From Cavia porcellus (lineage: Eukaryota > Chordata > Mammalia > Rodentia > Caviidae), in assembly GCF_034190915.1 (NCBI RefSeq), contig NW_026947486.1, positions 82,068,044 to 82,132,043 of the forward strand: a stretch of 64,000 bases of DNA, written 5' to 3'. The notes under the pieces were generated by a model. The model did not search any database. It saw only the letters and a program-made list of their open reading frames with translations, and had not been told where the DNA came from. The position numbers were made by a program, and so were the translations under genes. Below, piece after piece: positions 43,505 to 57,542 of this stretch. Numbering within the stretch: position 1 is the first letter of the stretch; each line of letters opens with the position of its first letter.

Positions 43505-43690
43505 AAAGCTGAGTATGGTGATGCAATCCTATAAGCCCAATCTTCTGTGAGGCTGAAGCAGAATAGCAAATCTGAGTCCAGTCTGGGCAATTTAGTGAGA
43601 CACTGTCCCCAAAAAACAAAAACAACTTAGTAAAGGGCTGGGGAGGTAGTCTCTTGTGAAGGTTCTGGGATTGATCCCCAGTAGTAAAAA
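43505..43690 (+). repeat. B1-ID dimer SINE
   Basis: AAAGCTGAGTATGGTGATGC, then GGGCTGGGGAGGTAGTCTCT and GGATTGATCCCCAGTAGTAA. Confidence 0.78.
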
Positions 43691-43722
43691 AAGACAAGAG
43701 AGCACTACATCAAAAGGGTTCC

Positions 43723-43866
43723 ATAGCCAGGGGGTGGGGTGGGGGGAGCGGGATGATGCTGCACACCCATAATCTCAGCACTCAGGAGAGGCTGAGGCAA
43801 GACTGCTGAGTTCAAGGCCAGTCTGAACTATACAGCAACACTGTCTCAAAAACCCAAAAACCAAAC
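43723..43866 (+). repeat. B1 SINE with G-rich head
   Basis: A GGGGTGGGGTGGGGGGAGCG stretch replaces the usual 5' end; then ATGATGCTGCACACCCATAA to ACACTGTCTCAAAAACC. Confidence 0.8.
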
Positions 43867-44073
43867 CAAAACAAAAATAAAAACAGCTCAATAAATGAAG
43901 TATCACATCTATGTATGATTTAAATGTTATCTATTTTAAGTGATTTGGATTTCTGAGTCTTGTTTAAAAATCAAGAAAGCGTATAGCTTGTCATGATGAC
44001 TGCACTTAGCTCACAGATGACGAAACTCCTCTATATGTCTTATGCATCTAGCCTATAACAATGTTATAAATAG

Positions 44074-44520
44074 TCATCCCTTGGCGTATGCAGGTGATTA
44101 GTACCAAATCCCCAGATACCAAATCCACCAATGCTTCAGTCTCATATAAAATGGTAGTGTGCTTACATATAACCTAGGCACATTCCCCCAGATATTTTAA
44201 AATCTCTATATTATCTGTAATACGCAATTAAATGCAAATAGTTGTTATATTGTGTTGCTTTACATACTGGCTAGGGAATAATGACAGGAAAATATGTGTG
44301 TGTGTTCAATGTAGATGCAATTTTTTTAGATGGGGATCATATTGTGTTGTCCAGGCTGGCCTCAAATTCCTGGGCTCAAGCAATCCTACTTCAGTTTCCT
44401 AAAAAGGTGGTTACAGATGCCCATCACTGTACCTGCTCAACACAGCTGTTTTTCAATACATGATGCAGAACTCACAGATATGGGGGCTAATGGCATATAC
44501 TCTTGCTTTGAACATATGTT
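44074..44520 (+). mobile_element. Tigger/MER2-like DNA transposon remnant
   Basis: AGTCATCCCTTGGCGTATGC, CCCCAGATACCAAATCCACC, CATATAACCTAGGCACATTC and TAGGGAATAATGACAGGAAA follow the order I know for Tigger-derived non-autonomous elements. An Alu/B1-like SINE (44318-44440) splits it, and CAGAACTCACAGATATGGGG follows on the right. Confidence 0.65.
44318..44440 (-). repeat. Alu/B1-like SINE
   Basis: GTCCAGGCTGGCCTCAAATT, then GGGCTCAAGCAATCCTACTT: an old 7SL-type monomer without the 29-base duplication. Confidence 0.75.
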
Positions 44521-44555
44521 TTGTACATATGTAAAATGACTACTAGATCAAGAGG

Positions 44556-44705
44556 GGAAAAGCCAGACAGAGGATCACACCTACATCTATAGTATGAGCT
44601 ACTCATGAGGCCGAGATGGGAGGATCACTTGAGCCCAGAGGTCAATGCTAGTCTGGGCAACACACAGTAAGTAACACCTTGTCTTGAAAATAAAACAGAA
44701 AGAAG
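44556..44705 (+). repeat. Old 7SL-type SINE
   Basis: GAGCTACTCATGAGGCCGAG, GGGAGGATCACTTGAGCCCA and CTAGTCTGGGCAACACACAG. Resembles an ancestral Alu/B1 monomer more than the young B1. Confidence 0.75.
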
Positions 44706-44874
44706 GGGGAAGAGGAGAAAATATGGGACAGCAAAAATTTTATTCAGTAATCCCAAGGTTTGAAAATCAAATTATTTTCTTTTCTTAATTACCTCCTAGC
44801 ATCAGGGATGTCTCTGGTTGGAGGTGAAAGGAGTGTGAGGATGAGCCTGAGAACAAGTGTGGTAATAAAAAGGC

Positions 44875-45060
44875 AGTAATAATAGCTCTAAGTGGTTACT
44901 ACATGCCAAGTCCAATGCTAAGTTTTTTCTTACATTCACGATCTCAATTAAGCCTCACAATAATCTAATGAGGTAAACACAAATGTTATTTCTATATTAC
45001 ACAAGAAGAAACAAGTTCAACAAGGTTAAATATTTACCAAAGTTCAAAGCTCCTATGAAC
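44875..45060 (+). repeat. MIR SINE in CUL4B intron
   Basis: GGTTACTACATGCCAAGTCC, TCAATTAAGCCTCACAATAA, CTAATGAGGTAAACACAAAT and AAATATTTACCAAAGTTCAA in MIR order. Confidence 0.75.
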
Positions 45061-45246
45061 CCTAATAACCAGGAGTCTGGAGTCCATCAAGAGCTTATCA
45101 ACACAAGGATTTAGAAATAGTCTAAAGCTGCTCCAATACAATATTACATTATCTAACCATCTTTATCACTGGAAATTCACACCAAACTATGTTCATTTAA
45201 TGACCAGTTTTGATTTAACAAAACTATCATTAGATTTTTAAAAAGG

Positions 45247-45335
45247 TATCAGCTGGGTGCAGTAGTGCATGCCTGTAATCCCAACACTTGGGATCACATG
45301 CATCACAAGACCCTGTCTCAAAAAACTAAAGAGAG
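45247..45335 (+). repeat. B1 SINE, internally deleted
   Basis: ATCAGCTGGGTGCAGTAGTG, then a jump to CACAAGACCCTGTCTCAAAA. Confidence 0.82.
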
Positions 45336-45465
45336 GAAAAAAAGAGACAAGACACTGAAGCAAGGTTAGATTTGATTAGCACATGCTGTATGCATGTGTG
45401 AAAGTATCACCCTGAGCTCCATTAATATATATAATATTATTTGAAAACTTAAAATGACATTTAAA

Positions 45466-45563
45466 AAAATACTTAAAGACAGAATGTTGCTTTGTAGCTC
45501 AAACTGGCCTTGAACTCAAGGCCTTAGCCCAAAAGCTGGGATTGCACCACAACTGGCTAACTG
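45466..45563 (-). repeat. B1/Alu-like fragment
   Basis: GTAGCTCAAACTGGCCTTGA, then GCTGGGATTGCACCACAACT. Confidence 0.7.
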
Positions 45564-45597
45564 ACACTTAATGATGACTAGTTCTGTGTACTTTTTT

Positions 45598-45690
45598 GTA
45601 GTTGTTTTTGTTTGTGGTGCTGGGGATCAAACGGAGGGATCTCACACATGCTGGAAAAGAACTCTACCACTAAGCTATAGTCTTAAAATC
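45598..45690 (-). repeat. Old ID-type SINE
   Basis: GTGGTGCTGGGGATCAAACG, then CTCTACCACTAAGCTATAGT; closer to an older ID form than to the young local copies. Confidence 0.7.
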
Positions 45691-45756
45691 TGTACAGTTT
45701 ATTAACTAATCAAACAGAAGATTTAACTCAACCTAAAAAAAAGAACCAAATCTGTC

Positions 45757-45843
45757 ACATTTTTGTTTGGTACCAGAAATCGAACTCAGGACCTTGTGCT
45801 TGCCAGGCAGACACTTGTGCCAACTGAGCTATATCCCTGACCC
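45757..45843 (-). repeat. ID SINE in CUL4B intron
   Basis: TTTGGTACCAGAAATCGAAC to TGAGCTATATCCCTGACCCC. Confidence 0.88.
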
Positions 45844-46126
45844 CTAAATCTGGCAAATGCCAACATATTTCAAGGAGAAAAGTTCAAAAGAAATGTAGAC
45901 TAACTGGAAAATTTCAAAGACTCGTTTAGTCATTAAAACTTTCTGGTATTAAGGGCTTTATAAATTGCTTTTCCCTTTTTTCACAGTTGCCCACATATGC
46001 CAACAAAGTTTTTGTTCCTTTTTTTCAATCATGTGCATGAGTAAATTAAAATTGTCTCTCCAAATGGTCTTGAGGCCTTAATCTACATTTTAAAAATTAA
46101 TACCTGAAAATATGCCGTACCATTTA

Positions 46127-46315
<189 letters not shown>

Positions 46316-46949
46316 CTAAACACAAATATTTTAAAGTTAATTCACTGTATTTGAAGTGAAACCTGTATTAGCCACATACATAAACTATATGTATTGTAGG
46401 GACATGATTTTTTTCTACTGATTAAGCTACTTGAACTTGTTATGGGCCAGTCTTTAAAAATTCATTTTTATTTGGTAATGTATAAATCCAAAATGCATGG
46501 TTATATTCCTTCAAGAGTAACTGAAATTTAGGTGTTTAGGAGGCAGTTTATCTGTCTTGATGCTTAAATAAACATATTAATCTTTAGTAACCAAACCAAA
46601 AAAGCTTGTATGTTTTCGAACAGTTTCTTTCTGGTATAGCATAAACAGGGGTAAAATAGTCTTTTAAAAGGAGTATGTTCTTGTTCTTGATGTTAGTGAA
46701 AAAGTTAGAAACTTGTTTGATGATACTCTTTTCCCACATTAACACTTTTTCTAAAGTATTGTATTAAACTTTGTTGGAACCAAAATTGATCTGTTTTGGG
46801 ATACTGTAGTTGGTTTCCTTAATGAAAGTGTCCTGCAAATTCAAATGACCAAAACAAAATATTTAACTTCACTGCTAATGAAACAAACACTAACTCACTA
46901 AGATTCTGTCACCAAGCCAAGCTGGCAAAGATTTCAAAAAGAAAACATC

Positions 46950-47721
<772 letters not shown>

Positions 47722-48062
47722 TTATGTGTTAGTAGCTCATCAGTATGACCAACTACACATTACAAATTCAATCTAAATCTAGCTTCCATTGACACCCCTC
47801 TACTAAAATTCTTGTTTGCCTATTTTAACTAGAAGTTAACTAAAGACTTCTTTGTTCTATACTGTAGAATGGCATTTCTCAGTTATCTTCTAAAAGCCAT
47901 CAATTACCATTCCATGACATATCACTTCTCTCCAGCCCCACATTTAAAGGATGTATCCACTTGGCTGGTCTACTATCAACTCCGGTATGTCTAAGTTTCC
48001 CATAAAACTGTGCTCTTTTTCAAGATAGTAGTGATACTAAGCTGGTAAGAAACCCTCAAAAA

Positions 48063-48223
48063 AATTTTTTTTTGAGACAGGGTCTTGCTATGTGTTCAGA
48101 CTAGCATTGAATACAGTATGTAGCCCAGACTGGCCTTGAACTTATAGCAATCCTCCCACCCCAGCCTCCCAAGTGCTGGGATTACAAACTTACAAGCATG
48201 CACCATCACACTCAAACATCTTT
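48063..48223 (-). repeat. B1 SINE in CUL4B intron
   Basis: GAGACAGGGTCTTGCTATGT to ACAAGCATGCACCATCACAC, both blocks. Confidence 0.9.
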
Positions 48224-48789
48224 TAACCCTCCTTTCCTTCATTCTTCAAATGTCTAGTAGTTGCTTCCTTAGAGATACATCATCTCCATTTTCACTTGTC
48301 TCATTCTAGTTTAAGTAACTTAGCCCTTTATGTTTGAAGAAATCAATTCATCCTGTAAGTTGTCCTACTGATTTCAGATAAACTGTCCAAATATGTTCCT
48401 TTCATTCTTTCACCCATTTAGGACCTCATAATGTAGGTTTCATTTGCTAGACTCGTCAGGGCCTATCCATCTTACTTAGCAAATTTTGTAGCTCATTATT
48501 CTATGCTATAGTTAAAATCTTTATGATTCCTGCCTACACTATACCAGCTCCTAAATCCAAGGCCCTTTTAACATTATTTCCTTTATGTGCCTTCTCCATG
48601 ACCAAAACTGGCCTAGTTCAGGTGCTAGTTTTTACATCAAGTTTTTCCAACTGCCAGTGGGCAATGATCTCTTGGTTTGCTAAACTCTTAACATACTTCT
48701 TGTCAGTACCAGACTGGTACTTTCTGGTTTTGAATTACTTCAAATGTCATTTCCCCACTTTTCATGGTTAAATTAAAGGCACAGTAGAG

Positions 48790-48912
48790 TTGGGCATGGT
48801 GGCACATGCCTCTAACGCAGCTGTCTGGGAGACTGAGGCAAGAGTATCACAAGTTCCAGCCCAGCTAGAGCAACTTGGCGACTCAGTGAAACCTTTCCTC
48901 AAAATAGAGAGA
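48790..48912 (+). repeat. B1 SINE, one block
   Basis: AGTTGGGCATGGTGGCACAT to GTGAAACCTTTCCTCAAAAT. Confidence 0.85.
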
Positions 48913-48914
48913 GA

Positions 48915-49262
48915 GAGCCAGGCATGGTGGCATATACTTATAATCACAGTTCTCAGGAGGCTGAGATAGGAGGATCGCCAAAATTTTGAGGCCAGACTGG
49001 ACTATAAAGTGAGTTTAAGGCAGCCTTCTGATCTACACAGCAAGACTATTCAAAAAAACAAAAATAAAAACAAAAAAAGGCTGGGGATAAATTGCAGTGT
49101 AAAGGACTTGGATTTGGGGGCTGAGGGTTTAGCTCAGCGGCTTAAGCACCTGCCTTGCAAGTGCGTGGTCGTGAGTTCGATCCCAGTTATCGATAAAAAA
49201 AGAAAAAGACCCCCCCCCAAAAAAAAAAGACTTGGGTTCAACCCCCATTGTACTCTCCCTCA
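48915..49262 (+). repeat. B1-ID dimer split by a younger ID
   Basis: B1 half GCCAGGCATGGTGGCATATA to 49065. The dimer's ID half starts AGGCTGGGGATAAATTGCAG (49079), breaks at about 49116 and resumes at about 49230 (GACTTGGGTTCAACCCCCAT). Confidence 0.8.
49117..49212 (+). repeat. Young ID SINE inside a B1-ID dimer
   Basis: GGGGCTGAGGGTTTAGCTCA to GAGTTCGATCCCAGTTATCG. GGACTTGGATTT before and AGACTTGGGTT after are the diverged duplication. Confidence 0.88.
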
Positions 49263-49348
49263 AAAAAGAAAGAATTATTCCTTTGTATGCCCCTGAGCAC
49301 TTAGCATAGTGGTATACATATAATAATGCTTGAGATTTGAATGATTCA

Positions 49349-49483
<135 letters not shown>

Positions 49484-50019
49484 TTAGCCATCCTTTTTTA
49501 AACACATAAAAAATTAATCAAGTAACTAATCTCTTATAGGCAAAGTATTTTTTCAATCAGTAGGTTTAGAAACACAGATTAACATTATCCAGAAAAAAAT
49601 TACTTGAAGTGGTAATACAGTATGTTTGGTGTAGAGTTTAGGAGTGATTCTACTAAAAATAAGAGGCAGGATTAATCAGCCATTTCAAATCTTTTTTAAG
49701 CCTTATAATTAAAACAGAACAACAAAGTATTGTTAAGTTAATAATTTAGCCCTATGGGTCATTACAGATATTCATCACAAGTAGCAAAAAACCTACTCTT
49801 TCAAATGCATTTTTGACTTGTTTGATTCAGATTAGTCATGAAAAGCTGCAGGAGGCTTTGAAAGCAGGTATGAGCACTGTTCCCCTTAACTCTAACTCTA
49901 TTCTTTATTTCCCAGCAACAAGAAGATTTCTGTCAAGTGGCAGTGTGAATTCTGCACCCACAGGTGGAGAAAAGGGGTTATTTTTTTTTAATTTTAAAGA
50001 ATGGTCAGTCAGGGCTTTA

Positions 50020-50107
50020 GTGCAGGGGATTTAGTGCAGTAGCATAAGCCTAGCAATTCCAAGATTGAGAGTTCGATCCCCAGTACCAAAAAACAAAACA
50101 AAAAAAC
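50020..50107 (+). repeat. ID SINE, diverged
   Basis: GCAGGGGATTTAGTGCAGTA to GAGTTCGATCCCCAGTACCA. AATGGTCAGTCA before and AATGGCCAATCA after form a diverged duplication. Confidence 0.85.
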
Positions 50108-50224
50108 AATGGCCAATCAATTGTGGAAAAAACCATGATCATAAAATAAACACAAAACTGGGACAAGCTATCACTACTGTCATGCTTAACAGGTTGAACC
50201 TTTATGTGAAGTTACAATCTCAAA

Positions 50225-50615
50225 ATTAAAGATTATAAGTAAGTTTTAAGAGTATCCATTTCCTAAATTGGACACACATATGTAAATAGTACATTTTTTC
50301 CTCTGGTGTAAGAAACAGAAAATGTAAATGAAGACCAAAATGTAAATAGGTATTATGAAATAGGAAGAAAATGTTCAAATGAGGAGGAGAACAAGGGAGA
50401 GGGAAGGGACAAAGAAAACAAGGGAAAAGTAAGAAACAATGTGGAAAGGAGGAAAACATGAAATAAAGCTTTTGTAATTGGGAGAAGAGGAGTAGAGGAA
50501 AGGAGAGGGAAATGAGGGGAAACAACATATCATGTACAGGGTACAAATTTTCTATGATGAATGTGATCATTACATATTATCTAAAATGCACCAATAAAAT
50601 CTGATTTAAAAAAAA
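50225..50615 (+). repeat. Unnamed purine-rich retroposon end, copy 3 (best preserved)
   Basis: A G/A-rich tract (50360-50520: GGGAGAGGGAAGGGACAAAG and similar), then ATGAATGTGATCATTACATA, AAAATGCACCAATAAAATCT and an A-rich end. The AATAAA followed by an A-tail marks it as retroposed. Lies in the CUL4B intron between the exons at 49357 and 50813. Confidence 0.65.
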
Positions 50616-50655
50616 GCTAAAGCAAATGGAAAGGGAAAAAAAGATACTGACTTTC

Positions 50656-50926
<271 letters not shown>

Positions 50927-51549
50927 CTAAAGTAAATAAAATAAGGTTTATTTAAACTCTGTATCCAATACCACATTCACTTTTTATACTTACCACATGT
51001 ACAGTAATTTCTGTAAGTTTTAAAGACTATATTCAGTAGGTTTACCAATCACTTTGAGAAAAGGTGATGATCTCTCAAATGCCAAAGTTAAAAGTATGTC
51101 AGTCTTTATACTCTTTGATCTCTCTGCACTATTTAATCATCTCCTTTATGAAATAGTCACCGTCAGTGATTTTTATGCCTCCATACTATTCTTGTTATAT
51201 TACACTGCTGTTGCTTCTAACACAGCTTTCTTTTGCAGGTTCCTCTTCCTATCCCCTGCCAAATGTGCCCCTGTTTCTAAAGTTTTGTCTTTGACCTCTT
51301 TTCTTCTTTCCTATATACTCTTATAGAGGAAAACCAAGTCCTAGGTCTCCCATGACCATCTCCACAGAGCACTCTCGGTATCTTCCCTTCCCTAGCTTTA
51401 GCCCCTTTTCTATGCTTCAGCCCTGAATGAGACATTTTCCTAAGAGTTAGTATGGATTTAATTGAGCAGCCATCACTTAGCAATTCTGCTTCCAGATAAA
51501 ATATGTGTGAAAAGAATTTCTGATCACTAGGGATCTGGGAAAATTAGCA

Positions 51550-51651
51550 ATATTTTTGTCTTTTTCATTTTTATCGGTACCAGGGATCAAACTCACGACC
51601 GCCTGCTTGCAAGGCAGGTGCTTATGCTGCTGAGCTAAATCCCCAGCCCCA
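51550..51651 (-). repeat. ID SINE with 11-base target duplication
   Basis: Minus strand GGGGCTGGGGATTTAGCTCA, arm CACCTGCCTTGCAAGCAGG, B box GAGTTTGATCCC. Flanked by GAAAATTAGCA at 51539-51549 and 51652-51662. Confidence 0.95.
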
Positions 51652-51793
51652 GAAAATTAGCATTTCATCTTGAAACCTGGCATCATTAGCTATGTGCTAA
51701 ACTGGAATTGGAAATTATAGTATAAAATATTGGAAACCTGGCATTTGTTGTTGGTGTGTATATTTACATGAGCTTTTAAAAGGCATGTTTTTA

Positions 51794-51961
<168 letters not shown>

Positions 51962-52114
51962 CTACAATAAGATTAATACATACACTGAGCTCTTTAAATC
52001 AGAGTACACACATTTTTTGTCATAATAATGACTCATTCAACAAATTATTCATTATGAAAATACATGCAGGCAGATAATCTTGAAATTATAAGCAACTATT
52101 AAGAGGACTTTAAA

Positions 52115-52287
52115 GCTGGGCATGATGGCACATGCCTGTAATCCCAGCACTCAAGAGGCTGGAGCAGGTGAATCAAAGCAAGTTCAAGGCCTGCCAGGGC
52201 TACAGGATGAGTTCAAGACCAGCCTGAACTACACAGTGAGAATATGTGTCAAAAACCAAAAAAAAAAAAAACACAAAGACAGACAGA
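52115..52287 (+). repeat. B1 SINE with 14-base target duplication
   Basis: GCTGGGCATGATGGCACATG to AGAATATGTGTCAAAAACC and A-tail. Flanked by AAGAGGACTTTAAA at 52101-52114 and 52288-52301. Confidence 0.95.
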
Positions 52288-52767
52288 AAGAGGACTTTAA
52301 ATGAAGCCTATACAAAATGCACTAGCAAAGTACAAAGATTAATATTTTGATATAATGGCATATCAATTTCTCACATCTAACTGGGCTGTTAAAGGATCTT
52401 TCCTCTGGTCTTTACCCAATACCACATACAATCCACACCTTCAGAAACTCCTATGTGGCTTGAAATACCTTGCAGTAACCCCTATTTTTCACTTTACCAG
52501 CCAGCCCAAATATCCAGTTTTTTACCTGCCACAGTGCCTGTTTACAAGGGGTGGTACTTAGCATGGAAGGAAGAAGAGGAGGAAAGGCCAACAGACAAAT
52601 CTTATTTTGTAGCTACTATACAATCTGTGATCCTACAGACTCTGACCAGGTTCTTACGAGTATTTCACCTTCCATTTCCTACCTTAATGATATACTGATA
52701 AGGAAATCATTCCTAAACCACCAAGAGGAAAATCTAATTTTCTGTTAATATTACCTATATTATCTTT

Positions 52768-52890
52768 TTAAGACGGGGCTTCACTACATTTCCCAGGTTG
52801 GTGTCAAAGTACTGGGCTTAAAGAGATCTTCCCACTTCAGCCTGCTGAGTTGCTGGGACTACAAGTATCCACCAAAGCACCCAGCTATGT
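52768..52890 (-). repeat. Alu/B1-like SINE, old
   Basis: AAGACGGGGCTTCACTACAT, GGGCTTAAAGAGATCTTCCC and TTGCTGGGACTACAAGTATC; no 29-base duplication. Confidence 0.75.
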
Positions 52891-53328
52891 TCTTAATTTC
52901 AAGAAAAACAAGTTTTTACCTATGTCTTCAAAACTATAGATGTATCTTTTCATTCCTAATGTCCCCAAAAGCTTCACACAAACACGACTGCCTTACCTCC
53001 ATCCTCATTTTGAGCTCTGGACATGCAAATCACCGAGTGATCAGTAAGTGGGGAAAACCCTGATCCTACTGTCTAACTAGTTCTGGTGCTGACTTCAGTT
53101 CAGTACATTTTATTTCTATTTCTGTGTTATTCTGGGTATTTATTAAGACTAATCCTAAATAGGTCGAATATACTTACACTTCATTAATGATCTTTGTCTT
53201 CTATTCTGAATATAATTTAAGTTGCTATAAAGTATTTACAACAAATAAATGATATATCCTCTTCCATACAAACTGCTATAAGGAGATAACTAAATATATT
53301 TAAGTTTGAAGAATTAAGTAAGAGTTTA

Positions 53329-53439
<111 letters not shown>

Positions 53440-53680
53440 TTATACATTTATAATATTTTAAGGTGATTAAAAACAAAGAATTTAAAATGGGAAACATGAA
53501 ACGCAAAACTTACTTTAGCACGACATATGATCTACAGCTATTCATACAAATGCATGCCCCACTAATTCATCACATTTACATAAAATGACTCATAAAAGAG
53601 GCAGTCAATTAAAGAAGTAAAAGTTAAACTAACATTTTCCCTCAGAAATCAGAGAAAGGAAAAGAGAATGACAAACATAC

Positions 53681-53791
53681 CATGTTTTAGTTTGGACAGC
53701 ATTGATTTTTCAGCATCTACCGATGCACTCTTCCCAACTAACAGGCGCTTGGCTAAATCTTTCTTATAGAAGGCCTCAAAAACATCCTTAC
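53681..53791 (-). CDS. CUL4B: CUL4B exon (fragment residues 357-394)
   Basis: Carries the family signature: [20 protein letters not shown], then [16 protein letters not shown]. This is the core cullin motif (four-helix bundle of the C-terminal domain). The acceptor is ACATAG|GT and the donor CATG|GTATGT. Confidence 0.96.
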
Positions 53792-54273
53792 CTATGTTAA
53801 ATAAAAAACACAAAACTCATAATATTTCCATTAAAGTTCTGACAAAACAGCTTTTAGAGGGCTTAATCAATCAGCTTATTACAAGTTGTTTTATTTTATA
53901 CATTTTATGCACATTTGTTTAAATCCAAGAACATTGTGTCTATTTCTGTACTAGACACTTCAAAAGCTCTTTTCTGTAAAGAATTAACAGTGCATTAACT
54001 TTTCTTCAGAAAAGCTTTAGTCAACTGGTAGCTTTAGAGCCAAAATTCAAGAGATTAAAAAACAAGCAGCAGAAGTTCAGGCTCTTAATAGTGGAAAAGT
54101 CAAAGTACGAGGCAAGGGAATAACATTCCTTAAGTACCCTCAAATGAATTAAATGCAAGGAATAAAATACGATTTTAAACCCTTAATTCCCAAATAGTTT
54201 CCCTAGATTACATAACCTTTTAGTGTCTCTGTGAGTACTTTGTCTTAAAAGAAAACTGCTTTTTATTTATTTT

Positions 54274-54414
54274 TTGTTTTAAGACAGGTTCTTGCTATGT
54301 AGTTCAGGCTGGCCTTAAACTCACCACATAGCGCAGGCTGGCCCTAAACTTGTGGCAATCCTTCTGCCTCAGCCTCCCAAGTGCTGGATTACAGGCATGC
54401 ACCACCACACCCAA
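54274..54414 (-). repeat. B1 SINE
   Basis: AAGACAGGTTCTTGCTATGT to AGGCATGCACCACCACACCC, both blocks. About 40 bases from the exon at 54452. Confidence 0.92.
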
Positions 54415-54431
54415 CATAAAAGAAGATACTA

Positions 54432-54581
<150 letters not shown>

Positions 54582-54734
54582 TTAATGCATGGGTATCTTA
54601 AGGTACTGGGTACTACATATACCCAAACAGAAGTGACACATACTAAGTTTTTCAGTGCTTCAGATAGATATAGATATAGAAATAGACATAGCTACAGATA
54701 TATATAATATGAAACAGACATATACATTCTTTTA

Positions 54735-54845
54735 AGTTTCCAAAGTCAAGGAGAATCAAGTTCATGCCACAGAACTAATAAACACCAGAGCCAAAACTCA
54801 AGCAGAAGTCTTATAACTTCACACTTAATACAATTTCCACTATCA
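54735..54845 (+). repeat. Possible MIR remnant
   Basis: CCAGAGCCAAAACTCAAGCA and ACAATTTCCACTATC echo the MIR 3' half. Weak. Confidence 0.35.
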
Positions 54846-55421
54846 AGATGTTTATTAGAACAAATGTAGTGGCACATAGCTCCGTGTGGGGGTAATCAAA
54901 GCTGTTGAAAGGGAATCTTCCAGAGCTTCCATTTTATACTGATGACAACCATTCTTAAACAATACTTTTCCAATAAACCAGATACTACAGAGTACAAGGC
55001 AAACTTTGTAAAACTTTTAAATAAAAATAGATTTTAACAAAATATAATCCTTTTGGAAGAGGACCAAAAGGTTTTTGAGGGCTCCTTTCCTCTGACATTA
55101 ATGGGTACTTAAGAGGGGAAAACCTGAGACACTCTGCACTATACACTGTATCTATACATTACATATGCCAGTTATTTGGTTTATTTTCATCCTGGACTTT
55201 TTCCTTTCTCACCGGCAACACTAATTTCATCCTCTGCTTTATTGTAGCCCTAACTGTAAGCCTATACAAAACTCTGCCTCATTTCTAAGTCACTACAGGC
55301 TTGAAAACCAAATAAATTTACTATGGGGAAAAGTAAGTTAGACCCAAAATTTGTCTAAAAAGAAAACATCATGTTTAGCAGTTAGGTTCTGAGATGCTCT
55401 TTAGCGTAAAGGACATTTTTT

Positions 55422-55609
55422 CCTCAATACTGGAGTCTGAACTAGGGCCTTCACATTGAGCTCCCTAGGCATTTTTGTTGCTGTTGTTTTTGAGATGCAG
55501 TCTCACTAAGTTATTAGACTGCCCAGGCTGAGTTAAAATTGGATCCCTCCCGCCTCAATCAGCCTCCCTAAATGCTAGGATTTCAGGTGTCCACCACCTT
55601 GCCTAGCTT
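55422..55609 (-). repeat. Old B1-ID dimer
   Basis: ID half CTCAATACTGGAGTCTGAAC, B1 half GAGATGCAGTCTCACTAAGT to AGGTGTCCACCACCTTGCC. Confidence 0.72.
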
Positions 55610-55764
55610 GAAGGACTTTCTTAAATCTCTTATCTTTCTTAAATCTTTATCCTTACAGACACTTTTCGGATTGTTTTTACTAACTAAGCAGCCCCAAATA
55701 AATGAGGTGCTGGTATAGCACCTTGTCAAAATTTCAGACTGAGTTTCTGAATAAAAGAACATTA

Positions 55765-55986
<222 letters not shown>

Positions 55987-56229
55987 CTAAAAACAAAAAT
56001 TGCCACAGGACTTTTAACTACAATGAAAATAATAACAAAATCACATTCTAACTTGGCACTTAATTTAAAGATCCTAAAATATTAAGACTTTTTGAACTGA
56101 GGAAATGAAAACATAAAGTGTTATTAAAACAAGTCAAAATGATACCATTCATCTATAATCACAAAAATAGTAAGGAAATGACCAGTACCTACACAATATC
56201 CTAAGAGAGTATTATCAGAACCCTCTAGG

Positions 56230-56256
56230 ATCCCATTCATTCATTCATTCATTCGT
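56230..56256 (+). repeat. (ATTC)n microsatellite
   Basis: Five to six ATTC units at the tail end of the following SINE. Confidence 0.9.
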
Positions 56257-56425
56257 AGTACTGGGGATTGAACCCAGGGCCTTCACGTTGATTTATAACC
56301 CCAACCTTCTTTAAATTTTGAGACAGGGTCTCACTGAATTGCTTAGACTGGGCTTGAACTTGCAATCCATCTGCCTCAGTCTCCCAGAGTGCTGGGATTA
56401 CAGGTGTGTACCACCATACCTGGCT
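56257..56425 (-). repeat. B1-ID dimer
   Basis: ID half AGTACTGGGGATTGAACCCA, B1 half GAGACAGGGTCTCACTGAAT to GTGTACCACCATACCTGGC. Confidence 0.82.
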
Positions 56426-56683
56426 TTTCCTTGTTTTTAAGAGAACTCAGGTTTGATTTTCTTTTTTAAAAAAAAGGCTCCAGTGTAAAATTGAAGGAAG
56501 GAAAGAAAATTGTGAATTCAAAGAAAAGTCATCTTTCCAAATTCACAGCTTTATGTTTTAGAACTAGAAATCAAGTAAGTCACCAATCAGGTTTTACTGC
56601 CGATATGATACAAACTGTCACTCACTCTCAAGATTAATTCTCAAAATTCTTTTACATGTAAAAAAACCCTTAAATTTTCCTTA

Positions 56684-56965
<282 letters not shown>

Positions 56966-57129
56966 TCAGTTAAAATTATTGTGATACTGGCTTGAACTAT
57001 GTATAAGTAGCCTGTATGAGCTGTAATGTACAGATTTCCTTTGAAATAAACCCATATATAACTACGCTTCTGGGTGAAAACTAAATATAGCTAACTTAGT
57101 TGATGATATAAAAAGCTGACTGTATAAGC

Positions 57130-57209
57130 CAGTGGTGATGAACCTATGCTACACATGCCAGCATGGGCTGTTGGTATCACTGAAAGTTCTAAAAGGTTCG
57201 CCATCACTG
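57130..57209 (+). mobile_element. 80-base hAT-type MITE with perfect 8-base target duplication
   Basis: The ends are inverted repeats: CAGTGGTGATGAACCT, and the reverse complement of the right end is CAGTGATGGCGAACCT (14 of 16). The element is flanked by GTATAAGC at 57122-57129 and 57210-57217. An 8-base duplication is the hAT transposase signature. It has no coding capacity and lies in the CUL4B intron between the exons at 56780 and 58042. A diverged relative is at 34039-34119. Confidence 0.88.
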
Positions 57210-57542
57210 GTATAAGCACTTGTGTCATTTATATGGTCGAATCAGATTACAAGCCAATTCATAAAAATTGGTCTACACAAGTATATATTTCAAATACCTC
57301 ATATATACAATATCTATATTATGTCTAACATTTGTATATATAGCTATACTGCAGAGTACTGATTGTGGTCTGTGATACATCAGATAAAGAAGTTATCTAT
57401 GCTGCTTATAAGAACCCCATGGTTGGTAATAAATCAAAAGCATGCAAGAATAGGTCAAATTTAAATGAGGATCTATTGCACTGTATCTGCTTTTCAGAAT
57501 GAAATAATATAATTGTATTGTAGTCTAAGTATACTCATTTTA

